The notes: generated by a model not told the origin, from the sequence alone. Counted from the stretch's first letter, positions 22,861-35,532 are shown. The stretch: 64,000 bases of DNA from Polytrichum commune (GCA_950295325.1 OX485807.1:18137666-18201665), one strand, 5' to 3'. Translations and numbers: made by a program.

Positions 22861-23013
22861 ACACAACATTACTAAGCATTCAGCTCATATTTTGTGGGCC
22901 CTCATAATATAACAATGAGATGCTCAAAAAGTTGCACAAGGAGACTCAAACTCAACTCCCATATCTCACTATTATATTCTAAGAGCCCACATCACTGAGT
23001 AATGTTATGTACA
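22861..23013. repeat. ~150-bp foldback hairpin
   Basis: The inner arms, 22894-22921 (GTGGGCCCTCATAATATAAC onward) and 22963-22990, pair over 28 positions with about six mismatches. The pairing extends outward through ACAACATTACT-type segments on both sides. The loop is about 41 nt. It could be a small MITE or a hairpin transcript precursor. No expression evidence is available from sequence. Confidence 0.6.
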
Positions 23014-24442
23014 ACTATGACCCTAACTTAGATTAAGTATTATACCCCTTGCACTCATCTCAGTGGTGTGATACGTATATATTTTTAGTGAGCCAAAGAG
23101 AAATGCACCCGTGCACATTATTATGAGTTTGTTGGACCTTTTGGCCAAAGTCAAATACCTCTCTTTCATCCTATCAAATTGGGGGTTCCAACACCACTTG
23201 AATGCTCCTTAAGCATTGTAAAATATCAAAAGCGATGCGAAATTCTCTTCCAAAACATGAATTTTTGACAGACTTTATAAAATCGACTCTATTTAATCAC
23301 CGATGTAGTTTTCATGATTAAAGCTCACATGAAAGTGTGTGCATATTTGCAACATATATAATGTGCATGCGTATTTCAAATTTTAAGCTTGGAATTATGG
23401 TATGTGCTTTCTTTCACATCACAAGAGTGAATAGAACTTCCAACCGCGTGGATGTTACTATTTGGTCGTTTCCAACAATATTTCTCTCAGACGAAACAAC
23501 ATCAAAAATAATTCAGCCTTTCATCAAAGCAAACCATCTATAGACACCTTGGACCCTCAACAGTTAATGCACTACAAAACACTCTCATAAATGATGAGAG
23601 GAGAGTGGAACACAAGCAGCAATAATAACAAAGACACCCACCTACTTGAGCCGTTTATGATGTGATAATAATAATATATTACCACAATAGATAATAGTTA
23701 AATAGATGTAGATGCACTCCTGAAATCTATTGTGTTGTGGCAATTTCCTCACAAATTTAAAGTGTCAACGGAAAAGTTTCAAAGCTTTTGCCGAGATTTA
23801 TGATACAAACACAAACTAGAAACAAATCTTAAGAAAAGGAAAGAAAGAAAAATGGGAGTGCTAAAGTCAAAGTAAAACGCATTTGTCTGAAGTTCATCAT
23901 GGGTTTCTCCATGGCAGACACTTCACTGATTCTCCCAATTAGTGCATGTTACTATTCAGAGTTATGCAGTAAAATTACTCTTCAATATTCAATATTTTTA
24001 CCAATCAATTTTTTTTATGTTCTGTAATGTTCGAACAACCTACTGAATTTTCATTAGTAGAAATTGAACTCTTGAGTAAGTCTCTATTGTACTGCGTAAT
24101 TTTGAATAGTAACACACAGTAATTGGGATAATCGGTGTAACAAAATTTGTTACTACTCTGATTTGTTGCTTTAGTGTGACTCGTTCTAAAGAGAATAAGA
24201 AGTGTAGCTTTAGTATGATACATTGGGACTGAATCAACCTATAGGGGAGGTATAGGAATAGGTTTTTAATATGGATGGATGAGAGGCACACTTGTGTTCA
24301 ACAATTACTCTTCACCTTTTTTTTGACATGGCAATGCACTTCAAGTCAAATGCATTTTTGGCTAAATATCTATATCACTCTCAATTTCAACTTTTGAAGG
24401 AAACAATTGGACAAAAGTTCATGGCAAGTCACACATTATGGA
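23014..24442. other. Intergenic, nothing recognised
   Basis: AT-rich sequence with short open frames of no recognisable family. No repeat structure was detected by eye. Confidence 0.4.
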
Positions 24443-24871
24443 ACTACACTAGATATTGTATTTAGTGTCATCAATTCTATTTGTCTTGCTCAATACTAAT
24501 TGTAAACCTGGCATCATTTGTCATTCATGTGTAGTGTCACCCAACAATGCCCCTGTAATGTCACCAACACTAAATTGCAAGCCTAACATCATTTGTCATT
24601 CCTTGTAAGAAAAACATTTGGACAATAAAAGATATATTATCAATTACTAAGTGATCTTTCAGTCTAATTTCAATCATCATTTCATTACAATGTTGTTAAG
24701 ATGCAAAATATACCAAAATTTGTTTTTGAAATTTGGTATTTGGATGAACTAAATGCAAGTTGGGATGACAATATTTGTAAACTTATTCATAAGAATTGCC
24801 ACTATAAAGGTTACCACAATGAAATACCACTATAAAATACCACATAACAGTTGATACAAGATTTAGTGTAG
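24443..24871 (+). mobile_element. MITE of the CTACACTAAATA family, copy 2
   Basis: It starts ACTACACTAGATATTGTATT and ends GATTTAGTGTAG. It shares TATTTGTCTTGCTCAATACT, TTGTCATTCCTTGTAA, TCATCATTTCATTACAATG and ACTTATTCATAAGAA blocks in order with copies 1 and 3. It carries an extra duplicated TTTGTCATTCATGTGTAGTG segment near 24519. Confidence 0.85.
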
Positions 24872-27258
24872 CTTTCCCCGTGCCGTACTTGCATGTGGTA
24901 CCTGTGCACATGAGCATGATTCAAGTTTAGTAGAAAACAGTGCTAACAATTTTAGCAAGTTTGCAATATTGCATGTGTCCCAACTCCATGGCACCTCTTA
25001 CAGTTGCAGTGGACAATGTGTACCAGTGTTATGACAAACCCCAGTCATTGAACTTCCAATATTCACCCACATTTCTTCCACCCACTCAGCTCCAGCCTAA
25101 CTGTTGAAAAAGCCAAGTTGGCATGTGTGAAATTTCAAGCAAAGAGACTGGTAGAAAGAGCACTGCATTCACCATCAATGGAGGAACCTGCAAACAGAAC
25201 TTGAATAGGGTTAGTTCATCAGAAACCAGACCTGAAGAGATTGTTGGCAGAAAAGCTCATCGGCCATAGTAGTGCAATCTTTCAGGGTTGGGAGCTGGTC
25301 AAGTCAGGATGGAGTCAAGAAAGCACCAAACTCGAAACCAATGACCCATAATGGAGTGGCAGCAACCTTATCAAAATTTAATATGCAGTCGGAATGTGTC
25401 ACTAATGCTCCGCCCTATTCCTCCACTGTTCAGCAATTTCACTACATCAACTTTGGAGGATTTTGTCAGGACAACCTCATTTGCAGATCACGGGAGGGGG
25501 CATAGTTTGGAATGATGAACAAACGAATTAGACATTCACATGGGAACTTCGCTCAACTGTATTCTGCATCAGCAATCTGTCGAATCGAATTATACTAGTC
25601 ACACACCCAATGATTTAGGTATTCCACTTGGACATCTGTACTTCACTAACACAGCCTGGGTAGCATTCCAGCAATCTGGAATATGCACTAAGCAAATCTG
25701 ATATATGATTGAAGAGACCAAGAAGACATGGTCTTGTATTTTTCTCAGCTGGAAATATAGAAGGATCTATGATAGATACCTCATAGAGTCAACAGGCATA
25801 AAAAAACATACAAAATTAATCTAGTAGTTTTTTCAGAAACGCATAAGCATAAAAACTGATCACATTGTCATTGTCTGAACATTATTTGAAGGAATAAAGT
25901 TCATTGAGAGCTGTCTACCTGTTTGCTGAGTTTGAAGCATTCCAAGACCCATCAATATGGCAGTAGGCTTTGTTGTGACAAGACTTGAGGTCAATTGCGT
26001 TTTAATGTTTACCACTTTCAACTGCCACCTTCGAGGATAGTTTTTTAGTCTTCCACATTGTACATGGCAACCTCCTTTACGAATGATAAACCAACCCCCG
26101 AACAATCAGAAACCCCATATCTGCATCCCTTCATGATTGATGGAGTGTACCAGTGTAAGGTGCAGTGAGGAACTGCCATCTTCATTCACATACCATACCT
26201 TCTCACATCAGATGCAAGTGGTTGTTACAAACTACTTATAGCTTTAAAACATATATATTTTGACATTCTAGTCCCAGCTTCATGGAACAACCAATTGTCT
26301 TTACCAATCACATATAGTGCATATGTACTGGAGGAAACCACAATCTTGACAAGTGAAGGATAGCAGAAAACAAGAAACAATACTTCACTTCAACCAAGAA
26401 TTCCTCCTATTGGTGGAGCCCTGGACATTCCTAAACGTGAGTGTCATTCTATCTTAAAATATTGCATTACATGAACATTACTTGGTATTTTTCAATATTA
26501 TATCTCTTTCAGTCGAGCAACCTCATGAAAGAAAATATGCAGGGCGGAACTCCAGGATGCCACTTGCAGATGGCTCTAGAAAACAGTGACATGATGCAAT
26601 TCGCTGTCCAATACTCTCGTCAGATGTTAGTTGCACATGACTATCACTGCCAGAGTGCACTGGTGCAGCTGTACAAGGGTATCCACATTCCATGACTATT
26701 ACAAGAGGAACCCTTTCACCTTGCAGGATTTCTACAGACTCGTGAAATGAGGTCGATTCTTTTGGAGAAGGGTAGCATTCAATGAAATAACACTACCAAA
26801 GGTTAAGGTCCACACACAATCGCAAAAAGAGGATGACGGCAAGTGCCAACTGAAATCACAGGCCACTTTGGAACACACCCACACTATGTCACGAAAGACC
26901 ATCTTCTCCTCAATATTAAGTTCATGAAGTATGAGGACAAGAGTTCCACGCTTCCAAAGAGTGTCCTACACAAGAAATACCATTCGCCAGTTCCAGAAAT
27001 CCATAATTAAAATGAGATAGCATACAAATAACCCAATTTAGATCAATTTAAACGAAACCCTCCTCGACAATCGAAGGGACAACCCAACTTGCGACCATGC
27101 ACAAAGAAAGGTAGAGAGTACATCGCCAATAAACTGCTCAATTTATATGGACTGAGTATTTAGAATTCAGTACAGATCAAATTGACACGAAGGCCAGAAC
27201 TACAAACTACCAGCCAATCTCAGAAAAAATAGACCTGGACTACATACTCATCCAGAAT
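24872..27258. other. Intergenic, unassigned low-coding DNA upstream of eL29 3' end
   Basis: Base composition is less AT-biased here than in the surrounding spacer, and open frames of 60-84 codons occur (25272-25505, 26441-26695), but no domain or splice-consistent gene model could be recognised. It may be decayed retroelement sequence. The last ~100 bases before 27259 probably include the 3'UTR of the eL29 gene on the minus strand. Confidence 0.35.
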
Positions 27259-27680
27259 CTAGTCTTGCGTCTCCTCCACATCGGCGCCAGCACCCACCCT
27301 GTTGTGCTTCTTGGCGTACCTCTGGTTCCTCAAGAACTTGGGGTCCATCTGCACAACCAAAACGATGTCAACTTGCAAGAACATCATGGATAGTTTCATA
27401 ATCACAGCCTAGAAGAAATCAATCCATGAAGAAAAAATCGCGTTCTCCTAAACCAAAAATCGATTTCGGTATACAAGACATAAAAAAACCCACTAAAACC
27501 ATCTTCAAAATGTCACCATACAGGAGAAGGGAAAAACAACAGAATGCAAAACTAAGTGTTCTGGAGCACCAAACTCACCCCCTTCCTTGAGGTGTATTTG
27601 TGTTTCTTGACCTTCTTGATACCATTCTTGTGGTTCTTGTACGACTGGTTGTGAGCCGTATGATTCTTGGACTTCGCCAT
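27259..27680 (-). CDS. RPL29: Large-subunit ribosomal protein eL29 (RPL29)
   Basis: Two coding exons join in phase 0: 27579-27680 (34 codons, donor GGG/GTGAGT) and 27259-27348 (29 codons plus TAG, acceptor GTGCAG). The 63-aa product begins [20 protein letters not shown], continues with a Lys-rich stretch, and in exon 2 has [16 protein letters not shown] followed by a short acidic tail. Plant eL29 is about 60 aa with the same start and the same [12 protein letters not shown] block. eL29 is a small, very basic cytosolic 60S ribosomal protein. The start codon follows directly after a likely 5'UTR splice acceptor (GAAGCAG), and the leader exon probably lies at about 27950-28040. Telo-boxes upstream fit coordinated ribosomal-protein transcription. 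Both exons are intact. Confidence 0.95.
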
Positions 27681-27997
27681 CTTACCTGCTTCACCACAAC
27701 AAAAGACAATAATCACTAGGCTAATCACGAAGATTGAAACTCTTCCGTATGGTTCTTGAAAAGCTTTACTGCCTACTGCCGAAAAGTTCCACAACTACAA
27801 AGAATCCAGATGACAACAAAAGACGCGACAACAAATCTCATCTAAACATAACCCTAGGCAAGTTTCAGATGAATCACGAGGGCTTTGTTCCGAGATTTTA
27901 CACAGCGGCCGTACTTGTTGACCACAGGTAGAAGAACTGCGACTTGAATCGACAAAGAATAACAGAAGTTGTGCGAACCTGATGGGAGTCGAGCGGG

Positions 27998-28082
27998 TGG
28001 GCTCCGAGAGATGCAGTGGCGATGGCGAAAGAGAGAGAATGGTGGCAGCACCAAACCCTAAGTAAACCCTGCCAAACCCTAA
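27998..28082 (-). promoter_or_regulatory. eL29 promoter: two telo-boxes and a site II-like motif
   Basis: AAACCCTAA occurs twice at 28053-28061 and 28074-28082, with a third AAACCCT at 28064-28070 between them. TGGGCT lies at 27998-28003. Telo-boxes together with TGGGCY motifs are the established signature of plant ribosomal-protein gene promoters, and they lie 0.3-0.4 kb upstream of the eL29 start, close to the expected transcription start before the leader intron. Confidence 0.75.
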
Positions 28083-28430
28083 TGTTTGGGTAGTATGGAT
28101 GTACATTTATTTCATCCACTAACACGAACATCATCCACTGTCCATCAGTCCGAGCCGAAAATTACCCTAGTTTATCAATATGGTGCGGGTATCTCTGTTA
28201 ACACCGGGTATCGACACGTTACGTTGGCGGGTATCCGACCCAGTTAGTTCATGTCCTTCAATACTAGTGTTGATACCCGCTTGCACATATATCATTTCGG
28301 AAATCTATGGGTATCTATTTTTTATATACCTTGGACGATGTAATTACTTTTTTAAACCATGAGGTATCAAGTGTTAAGTTTTTGTTCAATACCCTTACCA
28401 ACTTGTATACGAAAAATTGATACCCTCACA

Positions 28431-28793
28431 ACACTATACTAAATATTGTATTTGGTGTCACCCATTCTATTTGTCTTGCTCAATGTTGATTGTAAACCGC
28501 CCATGTAATGCCATCAACATTAAGTGTAACCCTAAAATTACTTGGGCATTATAGAGTCACAATGTCGCAAAAATTGTCACTTATGAAGTGGTTTCTCATC
28601 CAAAATTCAATCATCCATGACAATGTTTCGTTACATCTAGGTTAGGAGGCAGAGCATACCAAACTAAAAGTGGATGAACAAAAACTAAGTTTAGATGACA
28701 ATACTTGTAAATTTATTCCTAAGAAGTGTCATTAGAAAATTTACCACAATGACATAAAATACCATAGACACTAAATATAGTATTTAGTGTAGT
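28431..28793 (+). mobile_element. MITE of the CTACACTAAATA family, copy 3
   Basis: It starts ACACTATACTAAATATTGTA and ends GTATTTAGTGTAGTT. Interior blocks match copies 1 and 2 in order: CTATTTGTCTTGCTCAATG, TTGTAAACCGCC, TCATCCAAAATTCAATCATC, CATGACAATGTTTCGTTACA and CCTAAGAAGTGTCATT. It sits in the spacer upstream of the eL29 promoter. Confidence 0.85.
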
Positions 28794-30375
28794 TATTATG
28801 CTATATGGAACTAATTGAATTAAATTAAATCAAATTAAACCAATACATGAATGGGAATGGAGAGCCCCCAAACAAAAACACTACCCATGTACCTCAATTA
28901 TATAAGGGTCCAACATAGTAGCAAATAGTTTCTTGAATAATTGTCTTATGAGCCATTATACGTTATGGGCAAGATTTGTGACCATGGAAGTGTGAGGGCC
29001 CTTGAAACTCATGTGAAGGCCATACTATGAAAAATAGGTGTTGAGTTTGTGTGGTCATGGGCCTTCAAGTGTAGTATAACGACATATGCAACTCGCCCTC
29101 AACCTAATTTTCATCATCCCCATCTTATTCGTGTGGGCCATCTACATAAAAGTTATTATAAATCAAGGATTGTGAGATTTTGAAGTGTCATTGTCTCCCA
29201 ATTTGAGGTGGGCTTGACACAAAATCAAGGAGACCATGAAACATTATCACTTGCATTATGTGTAGGACTCCTTGTAGATATTTCATCCATCGGTCACACT
29301 CCCTTGGTCCCTCAGCCTCCCCCTAGCCCTTTTCCCATTGGTTAAAAATAAAGGTAAGCCGTCAATCTAGTTTGCATCACAAATCCCCCCGCCAAAAGGT
29401 GACAACATGTCGCAAGCATGAGTGGCTAAATTCATGTTTCCTTCCTTATAATCTAAAATCTAAAATACATTGTTAATCTAAAATCCCCTCAAAAAATTAC
29501 AAGGAATGACAAATAATTTTGGGTTAACCTTTAGTGTTGGTGACAATACACCACAGTTTACAATTAGTATTGAGCAAGACAATAGGAATTGGTGACACTA
29601 AATATCTCATTTACTGTGGTTCACATTTCCCCTTGGACTCCACCCCAGATGATTGAGACGTAAGCATGGTGGTCAATCTAAATAACAGATGCTTCTTCTC
29701 TTCCAATATTCTCTATTACATCATGATTATCGTTCCGTGAAAGAAAAAATCAGGACATAATCTATATATATTTGCATACAGAAACTACAAGCAAATGCCA
29801 TACAAGTCCTAAAAATTCAGATACAAGATGCACCCAATCCAGCACCACCCCAGCTCCACAAGGCTTATAAGTCCAATTACAATCCCACGCCATATCTTTG
29901 TAAACAACAGTTTTTGAAATTTCCCTTATTGTACAAGGTGATTCAGCTCATACATGTATGTGCACTCTAGATGTGCACAGGCATGAATAGGTTGCTATAC
30001 CAAAAGCCTGTTCATGACAGCAGACCTCTCTTGAGCTTTGACCCGTCCTGCAATTATCCATTTATCTCACCCGTGTGATGACATGGGTTGGTTGATTAGG
30101 GTTTTAGGGTGAGATTCCAATGCCATGAGTAGCCTCTAAGTTTTCTACTCTTTAAGGGCTGCAATGAGGGGCAGTTGTGAAGATTTATCACAGAAACCAA
30201 GAGGACTCCTCCCAGTTTAGCATAGAGCCTTGCTAACAACTAGACCTATCTGTGTCTCTGGTCTAAGATCTAAGATTGTATACAAACTCCAGAGAAGGAC
30301 CAATGAACTGTTGTAGGAGCGATTGTGCTCCAGAAACTGTTTGTTGGAGCATGAGATGCTCCCATGGAACTCCTG
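28794..30375. other. Spacer with a fragment of the CTACACTAAATA MITE family
   Basis: A truncated, inverted copy of the MITE family lies at about 29490-29620: ATTACAAGGAATGACAAATA, then TTTAGTGTTGGTGAC, TTTACAATTAGTATTGAGCA and GGTGACACTAAATATC, each the reverse of blocks in the full copies. The rest shows no gene. The last few hundred bases are likely 3'UTR of ADA2. Confidence 0.6.
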
Positions 30376-33300
30376 TTATCTATCAGATAACATTGCAGTT
30401 GGTCCATCCCCTTGGATCCAACCCCTTGTGAGGAGTAACTCATATACACGATCTGTCTTGATAGGCTCCACTTTAAACATTTGAAGAGCATCAGACCTAC
30501 GAACTTGCCCTGACCTTATACTCTCCAGCATGAGGACCTCTTTCATCTTCAGATAGTGAGCAGGTGAGAGCCTGTTTTTTTCACATAAATCTTGTTCCTG
30601 TAGCAGTACAAACCTTACATTGTCAGTGGATACAATGGCACGTTCATAAAGCCATACTGAGGCCTGTTATTGAGCTGAGAGTAGTAAACACAGTAAACTA
30701 AGAATTGAAATTAAATCAAAACCTATGTGAGACCTGACAGAATACACCAGAATTGAAAAATATGCAAAAGCTAATACAAAACAAAACTCACGGTTGGTGA
30801 TAATAAGTCCACGCCAGGATAGCCAGCAAGTGTTAGAGCAACTCCAGATCTCTTGGAGCTTTTACCACCAGAAGTTGCCAATAGACTACTGCCACTTGGT
30901 AAATGATGAGGACCAGAAGCTCGAGGTTTCGTTGCATCCCGCACACTGCCAGATGAAGCAGCCTCAACCTCCTTTTCTCTATTTAGATATCGATTAGCTC
31001 TATGGGTTGACTTGCCACTATATAAATAAGGTGCACTTTCCTTAGCTTTTCGTAGATTAGCCTCAGTTTCTCTCTTCTTCTTCTCAGAGCCATATAATTC
31101 TGCTTCTGCTAGAGTGTGACAGCCAGCCATTCGATATTCCTGAACAAAATAGATTAAACGACCCATCAAACAACGATCTCTATCACATACTGACCTAGAC
31201 CTCACTTCAAATAACTATACAACCCCATCAACTATTCAAAAGGCTAACAGAATAGAACTACCATGATAAACACGTCTGCTTGGCTGCACAGTGACTCTCT
31301 TCCTGGCACATGGAAAGAATGCTCTGACTTGAGATAGCAGCCGCCACATCAAAATATGCCCAACAACAAAAGTATGTGCTTCAATACTACCTGTAGTTCT
31401 TCAATTCTTTGGCGCAGTTTGCGCTCAGTATTGAGACCCATCAGTAGAGCCTCATGCTCTTCTATTGAATGATAGCGCATGAACACTCGACTTCGTTGAT
31501 ACAACTCCCTCTCTTCTTTTGATCGCTTTTTGTCAAGAGCCTGCTGACGCTTGACATTCAATAGACCCCTTTCCAAAATAAAGTCCTTCCTTCGTTTCCG
31601 TTCATCAAGTCTGACCACACAGAACAATCCCAGAATTTTTCAGATTATATTATAAATGGCAAAATCAAATCAAGGGATATGTAACATTTAATTCATGGAT
31701 ATCTATTAAATCAAATCAAGCTTCAGACTAGGAATCAGCAAATAACTAACAAAATCTTGTAGATCAGATCCTTGGAAAAACATCAAGATTATAAGGACTA
31801 GAATAAGGATTTCTATAAAACTACAACATGAATCCGCTGTCTCTGTCATGGAGGAATGAAGAAATACAACCAAGATCCTGACCTTGATATATAAATATGC
31901 AGCATCCTCAATTTCAATTCTCGGTCAGTTTCAGTGTCATTATCTTTAAACTCCATGTCTGCCAATTGTTGTTCTGCTTCATTGTCATACTCAGGCTCAA
32001 ACTCCTGTCGTTTTGCATTGTAGCCGGTCTGATCGGAACCATTTGTGCCTCCTTTACTATCTTCAACTAAGGGCTTTGGCTTCTTGCCACCAATGCTGCG
32101 ATTGCTTTGCAGTCCATCTATACATATCCACACAAGCCATTTAGAAGTTTGCAACAATGTGAATTATAATTGCTTCCCAATGTATCTCGAGGTGAAAGCT
32201 GATAAACAACAAGTTCAAGAGTCCAACAAGACCCCAATATGATCTATATGCACATGAAAGGATGCTCTCCAAAAGAGAAAGCTTGTAGGAAAGCGAGAGT
32301 CGAAAGCAGTTTTTCTTATTCTAAAAAGCAGATAAACCTCAACAAACAGCAACAGGACTCGTCCTGGAAGAAGAGCTCACCTTCAGTTGTAGCACCAGCT
32401 GCAGCAACATCTGATGCCTCCTTAACATGAACTGCCCCTTGCGCTCCTCCTGCTACCTTTTGACCCTTCAAACCAATTCCCACCATGGAATTTCCTGAGT
32501 CAATTGCTGCTTGACTTCCACTAGCCCTTCCATCTCCATCCTCCCCTTCACTTCCTGGGGTTGAAAGCATTGGCTTCATATCTTTGGTCCCTATACACAT
32601 GAAAATGTAGTGATTTGTGAGCATAGAAAAAATCCTGGAACCACTTGTTAGACCCTGGGTACAATCGAGCAATTCATCCTGACTACCCTACATGCATGCA
32701 GCATTCTCCTCAATGTACATCTCCTGGAGCAGTACCTGTAATTAAGCTAGCAAGAGAGTTTTTCCAATGACTTGAAAGCTCTGTAGCAAAGGAGATCTTA
32801 TGAAATGATTGTGTGCATACAAAATCTAAGAGTTTTCACAAATTCAGAGTATTGCAGTTCCTAAGCCATAAAGGTTACAATAACAAACTGAGAATATAAA
32901 GTAATACCTGTGGACATGCTGGATGGAGACCTGCCTTCCATACCTTCCTCCACCCTTCAGAGTAGACCGATTTCAATATTAGTGCAAATTTGCAAATATT
33001 GAACACACACAAATAATCCACATCCACACTCTCAAGCACTTCCTTACTATCGCTGCATAATACACATTGTAACTTCCAACTAATATGTTCCACAAGGGTG
33101 ATTTCAGGGTAAGGTTCAAGGATTGAGAACTTACTTTATTCGTGAGGGTGAGGGAGAAATAGAAGGTTCCTGTTTAACTGTGCGCAAAGCACTGCCATCT
33201 CCTGGTATTGAGAATCCTAATGTCATTCATAGTTTCTCATTGTAAGAGAAAGCAATTCATTTTGATTCAAGAAACCCTAATGAATGGACTTGTCAATAAC

Positions 33301-35309
33301 AAACCACTTCAGGTACATTCAACATGGAGATAGCTCAAATTTACACATTTGAAGACACTTGGCATGCACTAATCACCCCAGTTTAGCAGCATAAATGTAG
33401 ATGTTGAAGAAGGTTAACCATTTGTGCAACATACAACTTACCCTTCTTCCCTTCTTGATGAGTGCGAGCCATGGCCAGGAGCTCTGCCTTTGATTTGCCA
33501 ATAACATGAGACATATCCTGCAGATGTATACCTTCAACAAAATCAAAATCCTCAACAACTCTTCAATAACAGATATTGCTTTGAGATTCAACCTTTACAA
33601 GACTGGATTATTGATTGTCAAAGAGTTCACAAAGTTCCAAGTCCACTTACTGGAAGTGGAGAACAGACTGAATTCATGTAAGTTGTCATATAGTGGTCAT
33701 AACATTGTGTCTTCGTCTTTGTACCAACATGCTCTGAAACCTCCACCCAATTTCCAAGTCCGTACATTTCAACTCCCTGCACATGTAAATCATGCTCCAA
33801 AAAATTGAACTCATTCGGACCAATTGTATGTCAAAATCAAAAATAACTACATTGAGTTTACATCCATGTGTAAGAGCAGCCACACCAAGACAATATCCAC
33901 AGATGAGCCCACCAGCTTCACAGGTGTATCACTTTATTTCACATATCCTTTTCATGGTTCATTACCTCCAACAGTAGAATCTCTTCATCGGCATTCCACT
34001 CTGGATGGATAAGGGGGAATGACAGGTTATCCTGCATAGCAACAGCAACATGTCAAAGAAGTCAATACATATTTTTATTTTTATTTTTATTTTTATTTTT
34101 ATTTGTGTATTTTATATATATATATATATATATATATTGTGTTTATAATGAACTTGTGTACTCATATGTCCTGATTGATTCTTCTTTGGTTTCTGCTAAT
34201 AAGAAGTCATTGATGCTGCATAAATCAAACACAAGCTCAATGAACAGAATCTGAAAAAACAAGTAGATAAACGGCTCCTTGATTTGAATGCTTACAATAA
34301 CTCGATATGAATGGTGTGATTTGTGAGGGGTGATCTCAACACCCACAGAGAAGCATTCAACACAGAGATCAAAATCTGGACATTTATTACACTTGATTCG
34401 GATGGTCCCTGAGATGTCTTTGTTGCAGTAGTTGCAATGATAAAGAGCCTTCTTTGCTTCTGAGGCACCTACAACTCCCCAATGCATCCCGCTCAGATAG
34501 AACTCATGGTCACTACATTTGTAAGTAATTCGTTTAATCAAAAACTGGTCAGTGTGATTTTTTAAACTACAAGCCATGGCCTGCACGACAAAAATCCTTA
34601 TGATTTTTACAAATATGATCGTAAATAGAGGACTGACTGCTCTGTCATTCTCATCCAAGTTGGAAGTCATGATGATGTTGGCCTGTTCAAGCTTGGCTAA
34701 TGAGCAAGAATAATCCAGAGACTATTCTTTAATGTCTCGGACCCAACCATCCTTCAGTTACTAAATTCCAACTGTGAAGCCATGTGATTCCATGCCAAAA
34801 TGCACATACAAATTCTGTAGGTAGACGATGCACATGAAAAATCCTAGTGACGGTGGTAAATAATGGACCAGAGTTAAACTGCAGAAAATGTAAAATCAAC
34901 TCTTAAAATTCCATAAAAATCAATACCACAAAAAGCAGTTCCTATGCACATCCTCCAGAATCGAAAAAAATGCAGAGCTATTGATGATAACAACATTTGT
35001 TGCAGAGATTATTACTTAAACCTCTGCCATACAGCTATGTAGTTAAAATAAACGCAAGTACTCACCTGCCAATGTAGGATCCGCAATGTCGCCTCCGAGA
35101 GCCACACGTCGCCTCTTGGACCTGTCGGAGCAATGATGAGCACCCAAACTTCCTCGACCAAAATGCGATACATGGTAAAAAACATAGAAAAAAAAGATGA
35201 AAACTGCATCAATTTGCACGAGGTTTGAGGGAGCAGATGGTCCATACCTGTGGCCGAACCAGGCCGTATCATCGTCATGCGTGCCGTGGAGTCCTCTCGA
35301 ACGGCCCAT
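30376..35309 (-). CDS. ADA2: Transcriptional adaptor ADA2 (SAGA/GCN5 complex subunit)
   Basis: Thirteen coding exons join in phase on the minus strand: 35248-35309, 35066-35121, 34296-34468, 33966-34031, 33651-33776, 33442-33517, 33135-33201, 32908-32954, 32381-32590, 31883-32117, 31391-31610, 30792-31139, 30376-30597. Every intron is GT-AG and the total is 635 codons plus TAA. A ZZ finger has Cys 51, 54, 66, 69, 75, 78 and His 88, 92 (YHCNYCNKDISG, CPDFDLCVECF). A SANT domain covers about 108-155 (PEWNADEEILLLE, MYGLGNW). The middle carries the family block QEFEPEYDNEAEQ, then LDERKRRKDF. The SWIRM domain occupies the last exon (563-635; LCEKNRLSPAHYLKMKEV). ADA2 binds GCN5 and stimulates its histone H3 acetylation in SAGA-type complexes in the nucleus. 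Known plant ADA2a/b proteins are about 490-570 aa; the extra length is a low-complexity linker, mainly exon 9. The start MGRSRG is family-typical. Confidence 0.95.
34072..34138. repeat. TTTTTA and TA microsatellite in an ADA2 intron
   Basis: About five TTTTTA units are followed by roughly ten TA dinucleotides. They lie in the intron between the ZZ-finger exon and the first SANT exon, close to the acceptor of exon 4, which has the usual TATGCAG end. Confidence 0.9.
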
Positions 35310-35412
35310 GGCGATGGAAGCACCAAATCGTGTGTGAATCTCCCGCGCTTCTTCGTCCGACCAAACCCTCGCTCATCGCCTTCCTCTTCCCCTTGCTCCG
35401 CAACACCCCGGG

Positions 35413-35452
35413 TAACCCTAGCCACGTGGCACTCTTGGACTGCACGTGGGCC
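35413..35452 (-). promoter_or_regulatory. ADA2 promoter: paired G-boxes, partial telo-box, site II-like motif
   Basis: CACGTG occurs at 35423-35428 and 35443-35448, 20 bp apart, 114-139 bp upstream of the ADA2 start codon. AACCCTA is at 35413-35419 and TGGGCC at 35447-35452. G-boxes bind bZIP and bHLH factors. The local rise in GC content also fits a promoter-proximal region. Position relative to the transcription start is unknown. Confidence 0.6.
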
Positions 35453-35532
35453 CCGCCACTGCACTTGCTCTCACGCACCTTAAGTCGGCTCTCTAATCAC
35501 CAGATTATGCCACTTTTGCTCTCCAGGTAAGC

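Noticed and set aside
26441-26760. Possible coding exon with a YYKRNPFTLQDFYRLV-like reading
   Set aside because: A short stretch reads open across 26441-26695 and again just after, but frames break and no family was recognised; not enough to call a gene or relic.
33506-33808. 100-codon plus-strand frame
   Set aside because: It lies antisense to ADA2 exons 5 and 6 and the intron between them, which are strongly supported by homology and phase.
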